Source of the DNA: Microbacterium sp. Nx66
GTDB taxonomy: Bacteria; Actinomycetota; Actinomycetes; Actinomycetales; Microbacteriaceae
Length of the DNA: 64,000 nucleotides
Assembly: GCF_904066215.1 (NCBI RefSeq)
Contig: NZ_LR880474.1
Span: 2,542,001-2,606,000 of the forward strand
Direction: 5' to 3'
In this document: piece by piece, positions 51,092 to 58,887 of the stretch
Layout of the letters: every line of letters starts with the position of its first letter
Numbering within the stretch: the stretch's first letter is position 1
Program-made: the position numbers and the translations under genes
The notes under the pieces: generated by a model
Database searches by the model: none
Seen by the model: only the letters and a program-made list of their open reading frames with translations
Told to the model about the DNA's origin: nothing

Positions 51092-51757
51092 ATGGGTTTC
51101 GGTGCAGATGTCGAGCGAATCCGCCTCGAGCGGGCTGAGGCGGAGTCTCGGGAGGGCAATGAGGCACGGGCCTTCATTGCCGAACTCGAGGAGTTGTGGC
51201 GCGACGCGCACGAGTATTGGTCGTCGAAGACGAAGCGATTCACAGCGGACGAGGTCGGATGGATACTGCACGGAAGTAGGTATGTGCCGGTCGGCGGCGA
51301 CGAGCTCGTACCTCTCCCCATTTTTCCGCAGCGTGTGGTGAAGGGTGCTCGCACGCGCACTGATTTTGATCGGGGGTACGCGCCCGAAACGATCTCAGCG
51401 CCTGGCTTCGTGGTCCTGGACGGGATCGCGATCTGCGACCCGGGACAGCTTCGTCCCATGGCTCCTCGGATCGATCTCGGCATGGCTCGCCAGCACGCAG
51501 AACAGGTGTTCCGTACGGGCGGCTTCTTCGATCTGCCTATCCACGAACTTCCTACGCCATCCCCGTTTGCGGAGTCGGCTCAGCAGGTCGCTTTTGCCGA
51601 ATTTACGACCGGGACGCACGTGATCTTCGGGCGGGGGGCTGAGTCTTCGATCGATGCGTACGTCCTGGCACCCTCCGCCAGTGGATGGGCGCACAAGGGC
51701 ACCTTGAGAAATCTGGTTGCAGGAGCCCTCGCAGACGCGATCGACAAGCACGGCTGA
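51092..51757 (+). CDS. Hypothetical protein
   Basis: 221 aa from MGFGADVERIRLERAEAESR. A helical N-terminus is followed by a mixed domain with FVVLDGIAICDPGQLRPMAP and TGTHVIFGRGAESSIDAYVL. It begins 110 bp after structured element copy 2. No family recognised. Confidence 0.55.
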   Translation: MGFGADVERIRLERAEAESREGNEARAFIAELEELWRDAHEYWSSKTKRFTADEVGWILHGSRYVPVGGDELVPLPIFPQRVVKGARTRTDFDRGYAPETISAPGFVVLDGIAICDPGQLRPMAPRIDLGMARQHAEQVFRTGGFFDLPIHELPTPSPFAESAQQVAFAEFTTGTHVIFGRGAESSIDAYVLAPSASGWAHKGTLRNLVAGALADAIDKHG

Positions 51758-51907
51758 ACGAAGCCATCGCTTCGCGCGAGCGGTGCTGGAGCCGAAGGAT
51801 CGTCGATGAAGCCGGACGAGCGAGCTCAAGCTGAAGCCCGGTCATTCACGGGAGAAGTCGGTCGAGATGCGAGCTGCAGTAGGGGCGCTCGTCGCGCGGC
51901 CGCCGCG

Positions 51908-52072
51908 TCACGAGCTCTGCGGTTGAGGGGAGTTGATGTCGCCGCATGTCCAGCACTGCCAGAGGTATCCCGGTTCGACTCGAATCCAATCCATCGAGCG
52001 GTCACACCGCGAACAGAGCTCCCGGTCGGTGGGAGGCTCAGGGTCCGGGGAGGCGTACACGTGCGGGACCAT
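51908..52072 (-). CDS. Small zinc-ribbon protein
   Basis: 54 aa: MVPHVYASPDPEPPTDREL then CSRCDRSMDWIRVEPGYLWQ and CWTCGDINSPQ. Two CxxC pairs ~20 residues apart form a zinc ribbon, probably for DNA or protein contact. Only the ATG at 52072 is available; no strong ribosome site. It stops 71 bp before reaching the divergent debris around 51830. Confidence 0.5.
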   Translation of the reverse strand: MVPHVYASPDPEPPTDRELCSRCDRSMDWIRVEPGYLWQCWTCGDINSPQPQSS

Positions 52073-52143
52073 GCTCGAACTGTAGACGCCTGGGATCTCG
52101 CGCCCGATATATCCTCCACAGGCGGATCCGCCAGGAGCGAGGG

Positions 52144-53223
52144 CTAGGTCAGCTCAGTGGGACGCTCGAACACGCGAGTTCGCATGACGGCGCCGACTCC
52201 GAGGAAGCCGGCGAGGTGGACGACGTCGTTGCCGCCCATGACGCGGTTCAGCGTGAACTTCCTCGGGAACTGCTCGAGGAGCGGGTTCTCGCCTGCGAAG
52301 AAGCGCTCGGTCTTCATGGCGAAGATGCGGGTGGTGTCCAGGGCACGGAAGCTGTCGATCGAGAGGATCGATTCGTCCACGGCACCCCAGATGAGACGGT
52401 CGAACTCCTTCTGGTGGGTCCAGTGCTGCCGGATGCGCTTCGCGATGCCCGTCGACGAGTTCGCGACGCCGACGTACACCTGGGCGTACTCGTCGAGCAC
52501 CATGATGTATAGCCCGGGAACGCCGTCCCACTTCGTCAGGTCGGTGACTTCTCGCATGCCGCGCCGGGTGGCGACAGCCGACTGCAGTGCGCTCTCGAAC
52601 TCCTCGCGATCGAGGGAGGCGAAGTGGGCCATGTTCAGGTCGAAGTTCAGCAGCGCGTCCGCGCGCTGCGCTTCGCACCAGGCGTCCGAACGGATGCGGT
52701 GCTCCGCGTCGTCGTAGTCCTCGTCGACCGCGTCCCAGAACGCGGGGTTGTCCTCGCGGTACATGCGCGACAGGGACGAGCGCTTGTTGATCCGGGCGTA
52801 TGTCTCGCGAGAGATTCGGAGGCCGAGGCCTCGGGTGCTGCGCACGGTCGTGCCGAAGTGCGTGGCGCTCTCCGTTGAGCCAGGTCGTGGTGCGCCCTTG
52901 CGGGGGATCGCGACGGGGACACCCCAGACCTTGCGGGCGAGTCTGGTCTGCCAAGGGTGCCAGACGAGCACGTAACCTGAGTCGGTCAGCGCGTGCAGCG
53001 TCGCGTTCGCATCCGAGCCGATCGAGACGTTGAAGATCCGTGCCGGGTCAAACTCGAGGTGCTCGCCCGCGGGGATGAGACCGGAGCTGGCGAGCTCATG
53101 CGGGTCTGCGTCGAGTACGAGGTAACCGTCTTCAGAGAGATCCCGCCGCAGCTCCTGCGCAGCCTGCACGGTCGGCGCCCACACGAGGGTTTCGCGCGTG
53201 GTTGCAGTGATCTCGAGGTGCAT
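52144..53223 (-). CDS. GIY-YIG domain protein, second copy type
   Basis: 359 aa. The GIY-YIG fold lies at ~residues 228-275: VPGLYIMVLDEYAQVYVGVA and GIAKRIRQHWTHQKEF. The N-terminal ~220 residues contain an uncharacterised domain with HALTDSGYVLVWHPWQTRLA. Not obviously a close paralogue of the gene at 42214. Probably a nuclease of mobile-DNA origin. Confidence 0.72.
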   Translation of the reverse strand: MHLEITATTRETLVWAPTVQAAQELRRDLSEDGYLVLDADPHELASSGLIPAGEHLEFDPARIFNVSIGSDANATLHALTDSGYVLVWHPWQTRLARKVWGVPVAIPRKGAPRPGSTESATHFGTTVRSTRGLGLRISRETYARINKRSSLSRMYREDNPAFWDAVDEDYDDAEHRIRSDAWCEAQRADALLNFDLNMAHFASLDREEFESALQSAVATRRGMREVTDLTKWDGVPGLYIMVLDEYAQVYVGVANSSTGIAKRIRQHWTHQKEFDRLIWGAVDESILSIDSFRALDTTRIFAMKTERFFAGENPLLEQFPRKFTLNRVMGGNDVVHLAGFLGVGAVMRTRVFERPTELT

Positions 53224-53244
53224 GCGAGTCGCTGTCTTCGACCT

Positions 53245-53904
53245 TCAGAGAGTGACCCAGCCGACAAGCCAGCTGAGGACTAACCAGACGCTGGCGACCA
53301 GTCCGATGGTTCCCCAGGTGATTGCTGCGAAACGTCTTGGCGTACCGATCTTGGACCGAAGACCCTGGTGGATCGACTTGATGCCGAAGACTATCCCGAG
53401 GATCCCCAGGATGATCGCGAAGAAGTACCCTACTCCTGTCCAGTAGATCGCCGCCTGCGGGCCGAGGTTGCGATCGTTACTACGGGCGAGCGCGATGGCG
53501 AGGATGAGGGTGAGCCCGACCATGACGAGGCTCGCCGCCGGCCAGACAACGGCATGCACTGCGAGGCGAAGATCGAGTGGTCGGAGGCTGGATGCTGCGT
53601 CAGTGGATGTCGGTCGTGCTGTGTCGACGTGATGCACGACGTGCGGCGCAGCGAGACGCGGTGATGTGGTGAGGTCTCTGGTCAGGGCATGAGTGGTCTC
53701 AGGGACCACGGCTGGCTCTGCTGCCCGGGCGCCAGCTGCCCACTGGTTGTAGTAGTGCGCGGTCAGTCCTGGCGACGCCGCGACGGTGTCTGCCGTTGTG
53801 GCAGAGATGTTCATGCCGAGGAGAGGTCTCAGCTCGGGATCGATGAGCATCCGAGCGAAGACCTCTGGACTGACGTTGTCAGGCGTGAGAGACATGACGC
53901 TCAT
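53245..53904 (-). CDS. Membrane protein with DUF4190-like C-terminus
   Basis: 219 aa. A soluble N-terminal ~115 residues (VSPEVFARMLIDPELRPLLG resembles variant leucine-rich-repeat openings) is followed by three membrane helices: VWPAASLVMVGLTLILAIAL, YWTGVGYFFAIILGILGIVF and TWGTIGLVASVWLVLSWLVG. Unknown role. 21 bp separate its stop from the start of the GIY-YIG gene on the same strand. Confidence 0.7.
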   Translation of the reverse strand: MSVMSLTPDNVSPEVFARMLIDPELRPLLGMNISATTADTVAASPGLTAHYYNQWAAGARAAEPAVVPETTHALTRDLTTSPRLAAPHVVHHVDTARPTSTDAASSLRPLDLRLAVHAVVWPAASLVMVGLTLILAIALARSNDRNLGPQAAIYWTGVGYFFAIILGILGIVFGIKSIHQGLRSKIGTPRRFAAITWGTIGLVASVWLVLSWLVGWVTL

Positions 53905-53942
53905 TCTGGCAGTAGAGCTGTACGGATCGCGGCGATGATTGG

Positions 53943-54638
53943 TCAGCTGACCGGCTCCAGCAGAGTCGGGTCGGTCGGATCGACGGTGCGGCTGTTGCTG
54001 ATCTTGCGGTCGACGATGTGCTCACGGATCGTGGAGGCGACGTCGCTCGAGGTGTGCTCGAGCATCGCCAGGGTCTCAGCCTTGCGGTCGCCGGTGAGTT
54101 TCTCCGGTGTCAGCCAGGCGTCCCAGGTGTCGGGCGTGAGGAATGCGGGCATCCGGTCGTGCACCTCGCCGCTGGCATCGCGTGCTTCGCGGGTGATGAC
54201 GACGAAGCAGCGGGACTTCTCACCATTGGGTAGTTCCATGGACCAGGTCAGTCCCGCGGCCGAGAGCAGTCCATCGCCATGGAGAAAATGCGGTGTCTTC
54301 GGAATCTTCTCGCCGGTCCACTCGAAGTAGCCCCGCATCGGAACAATGCACCTGGCGGCCGAGAACGCCGGCGCCCAGAAGCCCTGCGCAAGCTTCTCCA
54401 TGCGCGCGTTGATGATCGGGGCGCCCTTGGGGCGGTTCGCTGGCTTCTGCCAGTCCCAGCGCACGAGCTCGAGGATGCGTGCCTCGCCGCGGTCGCGGAC
54501 GATCGGTGTACCCTGGGTCGGGGCGATCGAGTATGCGCCGGCCCACGTCTTCCACCAGTCCTCGGGCTTGCCGCCCTCCGCGACATACTCTCGGATCAGC
54601 TCGTCAGTCTTGGCGTCGTTCGCGAATCGGCCGCACAT
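53943..54638 (-). CDS. yedK: SOS response-associated peptidase (SRAP / YedK / HMCES type)
   Basis: 231 aa. It covalently protects abasic sites in single-stranded DNA. The nucleophile is Cys2 (MCGRF). Asn is in INARMEKL, Glu in GYFEWTG and His in VHDRMPAFL. Start 54638 is fixed by the need for Cys at position 2. Confidence 0.93.
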   Translation of the reverse strand: MCGRFANDAKTDELIREYVAEGGKPEDWWKTWAGAYSIAPTQGTPIVRDRGEARILELVRWDWQKPANRPKGAPIINARMEKLAQGFWAPAFSAARCIVPMRGYFEWTGEKIPKTPHFLHGDGLLSAAGLTWSMELPNGEKSRCFVVITREARDASGEVHDRMPAFLTPDTWDAWLTPEKLTGDRKAETLAMLEHTSSDVASTIREHIVDRKISNSRTVDPTDPTLLEPVS

Positions 54639-54673
54639 ACGAGCGACTCTACGCGGGGTTGGCATAGGGCGGG

Positions 54674-54907
54674 CTAGATATCGTCGGACGCGGTAACTGC
54701 GTTCCCCCATACCCAGCAACGGAAGACCCGGTCGCCTGCCCGGAACTCAATGCCAGCGGCAGTGGGCGTTGAGCGAGCGAGTTTGGCGTCTACACGTATC
54801 GCCTCGGGACCAAAGCGGACCCATGCTCGCACCCGTCGGTACGGCTGCGGGTACATCGTCAGGGGCTGTTCCCGAAGTGCCAGTTCCCGATCGGAGAGCG
54901 ACTGCAA
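54674..54907 (-). CDS. Conserved hypothetical protein, possibly N-terminally short
   Basis: 77 aa, with MYPQPYRRVRAWVRFGPEAI and GIEFRAGDRVFRCWVWGNAV. This matches a small Microbacteriaceae-type family as I recall it, in which ~40 more N-terminal residues precede this block, so it may be truncated. It lies upstream of yedK on the same strand. Confidence 0.6.
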   Translation of the reverse strand: MQSLSDRELALREQPLTMYPQPYRRVRAWVRFGPEAIRVDAKLARSTPTAAGIEFRAGDRVFRCWVWGNAVTASDDI

Positions 54908-55097
54908 CGGTCCGACTCGAGCCGCCGCCAGTACGGCCTAGTGCTGAGCTTGCATGTCGTAGTAGGGGGCTAACCTTTTACTCGTCCCCATCCGGCGTCC
55001 TTTCTCCCGCCGAGAGTACGATACCAACATTCGAAGATTTGTTCTATACTGGCTGCCTCGCGTCTGCGCTATCCACTCATAAATGAGCAAATTTGTG

Positions 55098-55126
55098 TTG
55101 ACGCGAGCGCTCGTGAACGTTACGTT
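55098..55126 (+). promoter_or_regulatory. Promoter for the polymerase-mob operon
   Basis: TTGACG (55098-55103), 17-nt spacer, TACGTT (55121-55126). The spacer begins with the 10-bp palindrome CGAGCGCTCG (55104-55113), an ideal repressor site. It lies in the 451-bp gap 54908-55358, which is unusually AT-rich around 55010-55100 and contains no convincing gene. The leader to the first gene would be ~225 nt. Confidence 0.55.
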
Positions 55127-55358
55127 TATCTCGGTTCGAAAAAGTTTCGGGCTGCACCAGACGGAACCGGGGATGGCCGCCCGCCCGTCTTATAGAAGAG
55201 GCCAAAGCCCAAGGCGAATGCGATCACCAGTGCATGCTTGAACCTTGGGTCAACGCTCTGGTGAACAACGGATCGTAAAGGCGCGATCCTGGCGGGGTGG
55301 CACTGGCAGGTGTCCCGTGAGACATGCAGGTGCTCCTTCTCGAAAGAGAGGAGCGGGC

Positions 55359-55664
55359 TTGCCTGCTCACGCCGTAACCCAATCCCGGCCACTACTCACC
55401 CTTCAGGAAGCTGCCAACGCTCGACGGATCGGATATTCGACACTTCGCAAGTGGATCGCTGACGGCACGCTGCCAGCGGAACGAATCGGCCGACGAATCT
55501 ACGTGCAGTCCGCACATCTCGATGCGATGGCTACCACTGCCATCGGTCGCCCGCGTGCAGCCGAAGAGATTGACTCCGCGGTCGCGCGTGTCGTCGCGGC
55601 TGCTCCCCGCCTCACCGCGGAGCAGCGCGAGCGGCTCGCCGTGATCATCGGGGGTGCCTCGTGA
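55359..55664 (+). CDS. Excisionase/MerR-type HTH_17 protein
   Basis: 101 aa from a TTG at 55359, chosen for GAGAGGAG 7 nt upstream. The HTH_17 core is LLTLQEAANARRIGYSTLRK with WIADGTLPAERIGRRIYVQS. The C-terminal helix is RLTAEQRERLAVIIGG. First gene of the plasmid-like operon; it overlaps the polymerase ORF by 4 bp (GTGA). Probably a replication or copy-number regulator or excision factor. Confidence 0.78.
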   Translation: MPAHAVTQSRPLLTLQEAANARRIGYSTLRKWIADGTLPAERIGRRIYVQSAHLDAMATTAIGRPRAAEEIDSAVARVVAAAPRLTAEQRERLAVIIGGAS

Positions 55665-58621
55665 ACACCCCCTTTGACACAGGCTGGAAAGCGAAAGAGC
55701 TGACGGACGCAGGCGGTCGGTTCGAGGTACTAAGCCGCCGGGTGCCGCGCCAAGTTCCGACCGCTCAGATGCGCTCAATTGGCGGGGGTCTTCAGACAAG
55801 ACCCCCAGCAATCGAGCGCAAGCGAGCGCATGAAACCCTTGATTTTCCGCGGATCCCGCGGCGGGGTCATAAGCCGCCTATGGGTCCCCGTGCTTATGAC
55901 CCCGTGTCCGCCGGCCGCGCGAGCTCCGGTGTTCTCGCCACCGCGGGCGCTAACTTCGGCGATCTTGTCTCGGTCCGTTCGATGGGGACTGAGCGCCGGG
56001 CGATCATCGTGGGCTTCGACACGGAGTTCACGACCCTCGGAGGGGTGCGGAACGTTGACAGTTGGCAGTTCGCGACGCCCGATCTGAGTGATCCGACGCT
56101 GATGGTTCAGGTCGTCATCCTGCCGCTCAACGGGCGACGCGTCGGTATGCACACTGCCCTCTGGGAGGTCGTTCGAGCTGCGTCTCTGTGGCAGTCGCCT
56201 CTGGTTCGGGACGGTGTGGACGACCGTGGCGTGCGCCGAAGTACTGTTCTTGAGCGCGCCGGCGCCGGGCCTTCCGGGGACGCCGCTCGCGCCTGGGCCG
56301 CGGATCCTCGAGATTGGGAGGCGCGCGCGTCTGCGCTCGCACCCTGGCGGGTTCCCATCGTGCTCGCCTGTCACTTCGGCGCGGCAGACCTCACGACATT
56401 CCGGGGCGGCGGTCGGGTCACGGATCACCTCACGCGGCTGACGTCCGCTGCGGGCGGGCTCGTCACGCTTCTGCCCTTCCGCCTTCAGAACGGCGATCAG
56501 CGAGGCGACGACTACGGCTGGTGGCGGTCGCTGAGCGTCACTGTGCGCGACACGATGACCCACGCTCCGGCAGGGCAGAGGACACTCGCGGCCATTGGCG
56601 CGGCCGCTGGCATCGAGAAGCTCGAAGTGCCCGGCGACTGGATCTCGCGGATGACTGAGTACCGCCAGCATCATCTCAGCGAATTTCTCGACTACGGCGT
56701 GAACGACGCGGAGATCGTCGTGGAGTTCCTTGCGCGAATCTGGGGCGAAGGCGTGCTCCCTCCCGTAACTCTCGGCGGTGGCGCCGCCGCGTCCCTTGTT
56801 GCCTCGGGGTCGGACTACTTCGGGGTTACTACGCCAAAAGAGTTCAGGCTCGCATTCTCGGGGCTCGTGGAGGAGGAAGCGGTGGATGTGGTCGAGGAAG
56901 GCGACGAGCTGACGTTTTACGCGAAGCGGGGTCGGGCGCCTGTCGATGGCGCCGCGGCTCAGCTCAGCAAAGCCTTCGCTTCTGCGTATCACGGGGGCTT
57001 GAACGCCTGTCCCTCCCCGGGGTACTACCCAATCCGCACCATCGATATTGATGCGAAGAACGCGTACCCCACAGCCATGGCGCTTGTACCCGATCTCGAC
57101 TGGGAGACGGGGTGCATCGAGAACGTCATCCATGAACGGCAGCTGACTCCCGATGACGTGCCGGAGCCGACCTCATCATTCGTCGGGTTTGTGTCGTTCG
57201 ACTTCCCCGAGAGCGTCACCTATCCGACGCTCCCGATCGTGGGGGACGGAACACTCATTTATCCGCGCACGAGCGAAGGGGTAGCAGGGACCTGGGTCTG
57301 CGGTCCTGAACTCTGGCTCGCTCTCAAGCTCGGCGCGACCGTCTTCTGCCAGATCGGGTTCGCCGGGCGAGCCGCTCGCCGCTTCGATGGCTCGTTGAGC
57401 CTTTCGTTGCGTCATGGTGTGCGTCAGCTGATTGAGGACCGAGCGACCGCCAAACGTCTCTTCGGGAAGGGGTCGCTTGAAGAGCAGACACTAAAGACGA
57501 GTGTCAACACGATCTACGGGAAGACCGCCCAGGACGTCGCTGAACAGCGCTCGTGGGACGCTTACAAGCAGGAAATGGACAACGTGGGTGGGTCCGCGAT
57601 CTCGAGCCCTTCCCACGCTGCGACCACCACCAGCCTCGTCCGGGCCCAGCTGTTGGCAACGATGAATCAGATCGCTGAACGAGGCGGTCAGGTGTTCTCG
57701 GTCACGACAGATGGCTTTATCACCGATTGGACAGTCAGTGATGTCGAGGCACTTGATCTCTACGGTCTCGCTGGCCACCTCAGGGAAGCGCGGACAGCGC
57801 TCACTGGTGACCCGACCATCTGGGAGGCCAAGCACGAACAAGACGACCTGGTGAACTTCACCACCCGCGGTAACGTCTCGCTCCTTCCGAACGGAGTATG
57901 TGCGCACAACGGGCTGAAGCGTTCCGACGGTATCGCCGCCGATAGTCGCGAGGATCGTGAGGAGCTTCTGGCGAACGTCGTCACTCGCGAAGGCCGAGTC
58001 GAGAACGCGTACCGTCGATTTCCGAGTTTCCAGGAGCTTTCGAAAAAAGAACGACGCAAGGACTTCATTCCATCCACCGTCGAACGAGCCGTCAGCATGG
58101 ACTTCGATCTCAAGCGTCGGCCTTTGATGGCATCGATGGTTCCGGAGGCAGTGCCTCTGCCGGACGGATCGACGCACGAGATGGCGACCTTCCCGACGGC
58201 TCCATGGGAAAGCATCGAGGATTGCCTTCGCGCGCGAGCCATCGCGCGAGAGATTGCGAACACTGGATGCCTGCGGATCGTCGATGAATGGAGGGAGTGG
58301 CACGTCCGGTTCGCCCATGGGAGGGGCCACAGGATAGTCACCCCTCGCCGCGCAGTGTTGATGTCGATCGTCATGGCGCACCGACAGGGCATCGTCACGA
58401 TTCCAACGCTGGCGGCTCGCGAGCTCAGCGTCGCCGAGCGTCTCGAGTGGCTCGCGCGATGGGGGCTCGGCACGGTGAGCGAAGGTGACTGGAAGAACGC
58501 TCGTCGACCGGAGCGAACGTCTCAGATGCTGCCTCTCTCAGAGCTTGAGCCTTGGCTCTCGCAGATGATGACCTCGGGCATCGGCAGTCTCAACCTGCCG
58601 GCCTCGGGAGGTGCGTCATGA
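55661..58621 (+). CDS. Plasmid-type family B DNA polymerase
   Basis: 986 aa from a GTG overlapping the HTH stop; ATG at 55982 is the conservative alternative. The exonuclease motif is VGFDTEFTT (~residue 120). Polymerase motif A is IDIDAKNAYPTAM (~461), motif B KTSVNTIYGK (~611), and motif C reads VTTDGFIT (~680) where DTD is standard, so the first Asp is Thr. This belongs to the DNA_pol_B_2 group of plasmid and organelle polymerases. Structured element copy 3 occupies codons ~33-81. Relaxase and HTH partners suggest replication of a mobilizable element. Confidence 0.85.
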   Translation: MNTPFDTGWKAKELTDAGGRFEVLSRRVPRQVPTAQMRSIGGGLQTRPPAIERKRAHETLDFPRIPRRGHKPPMGPRAYDPVSAGRASSGVLATAGANFGDLVSVRSMGTERRAIIVGFDTEFTTLGGVRNVDSWQFATPDLSDPTLMVQVVILPLNGRRVGMHTALWEVVRAASLWQSPLVRDGVDDRGVRRSTVLERAGAGPSGDAARAWAADPRDWEARASALAPWRVPIVLACHFGAADLTTFRGGGRVTDHLTRLTSAAGGLVTLLPFRLQNGDQRGDDYGWWRSLSVTVRDTMTHAPAGQRTLAAIGAAAGIEKLEVPGDWISRMTEYRQHHLSEFLDYGVNDAEIVVEFLARIWGEGVLPPVTLGGGAAASLVASGSDYFGVTTPKEFRLAFSGLVEEEAVDVVEEGDELTFYAKRGRAPVDGAAAQLSKAFASAYHGGLNACPSPGYYPIRTIDIDAKNAYPTAMALVPDLDWETGCIENVIHERQLTPDDVPEPTSSFVGFVSFDFPESVTYPTLPIVGDGTLIYPRTSEGVAGTWVCGPELWLALKLGATVFCQIGFAGRAARRFDGSLSLSLRHGVRQLIEDRATAKRLFGKGSLEEQTLKTSVNTIYGKTAQDVAEQRSWDAYKQEMDNVGGSAISSPSHAATTTSLVRAQLLATMNQIAERGGQVFSVTTDGFITDWTVSDVEALDLYGLAGHLREARTALTGDPTIWEAKHEQDDLVNFTTRGNVSLLPNGVCAHNGLKRSDGIAADSREDREELLANVVTREGRVENAYRRFPSFQELSKKERRKDFIPSTVERAVSMDFDLKRRPLMASMVPEAVPLPDGSTHEMATFPTAPWESIEDCLRARAIAREIANTGCLRIVDEWREWHVRFAHGRGHRIVTPRRAVLMSIVMAHRQGIVTIPTLAARELSVAERLEWLARWGLGTVSEGDWKNARRPERTSQMLPLSELEPWLSQMMTSGIGSLNLPASGGAS
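55758..55903 (+). repeat. Three-hairpin structured element, copy 3 (inside polymerase ORF)
   Basis: Hairpin 1 outer ATGCGCTC (55769-55776) with GAGCGCAT (55824-55831); inner GGGGGTCTT (55784-55792) with AAGACCCCC (55798-55806). Hairpin 2: CCGCGG-ATC-CCGCGG. Hairpin 3: GGGGTCATAAGC (55863-55874) with GCTTATGACCCC (55892-55903). It is readable without stops in the polymerase frame. Confidence 0.8.
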
Positions 58622-58887
58622 GCGCTCGTCGACACTGTTGCTGCCTCACCCGCGCAGCGGCCCCCGGAGGGCACCAGGAGCTTCTGACGAGCGAAGCGGG
58701 CTCAGAAGTGTATGGGGCTACACCTTCTTCTGACGCGAAGGAGAACACCACCCACCGAAGGAAGCACAGGGGTGGTGTTCGGATGAGCGACAGGAGAAGC
58801 CCCTCGGGAGAGCCGCCGGAGGCTCCGTGGTCTGTTGCGTCGAGGACGGAACAGACCACGGAAGAGGTCGAGAGGAGCGAAGCATGA
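58618..58887 (+). CDS. Possible small ORF linking polymerase and relaxase
   Basis: 89 codons with ATGA overlaps at both ends (polymerase stop and relaxase start). The product MSARRHCCCLTRAAAPGGHQ has odd composition, and its DNA consists largely of inverted repeats. It may be an accidental open frame over a cis-acting site, or a short coupling peptide. Confidence 0.3.
   Translation: MSARRHCCCLTRAAAPGGHQELLTSEAGSEVYGATPSSDAKENTTHRRKHRGGVRMSDRRSPSGEPPEAPWSVASRTEQTTEEVERSEA
58681..58861 (+). other. Candidate oriT: hairpin cluster upstream of relaxase
   Basis: Four inverted repeats lie in 180 bp. CTTCTGA/TCAGAAG is at 58681-58708. AAGTGTA-TGGGGC-TACACCTT is at 58706-58726. GAACACCACCC/GGGTGGTGTTC is at 58743-58780. 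CCGTGGTCTGTT/AACAGACCACGG is at 58825-58861. MobV-type oriTs usually lie just upstream of mob and contain such repeats around the nick. The nick position is not determined. Confidence 0.5.

Noticed and set aside
50629..51483. Minus-strand frame across element copy 2 sharing RGHKP/YDP words with other frames
   Set aside because: The shared peptide words come from translating the repeated hairpin DNA; they are not evidence of a protein family.
55126..55392. 88-codon minus-strand frame ending near the operon promoter
   Set aside because: It has one hydrophobic stretch but would overlap the leader and start of the HTH gene, and has no ribosome site; not convincing.
41697..55903. The three hairpin elements as integron attC sites
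   Set aside because: No RYYYAAC/GTTRRRY core sites, no integrase of integron type, and genes between copies face different ways.
41697..55903. The three hairpin elements as retron or group II intron RNAs
   Set aside because: No reverse transcriptase gene is in the window, and the elements are too short for a group II intron.
55775..57133. 452-codon minus-strand frame opposite the polymerase
   Set aside because: The polymerase frame has motif-level evidence; the antisense product shows none.
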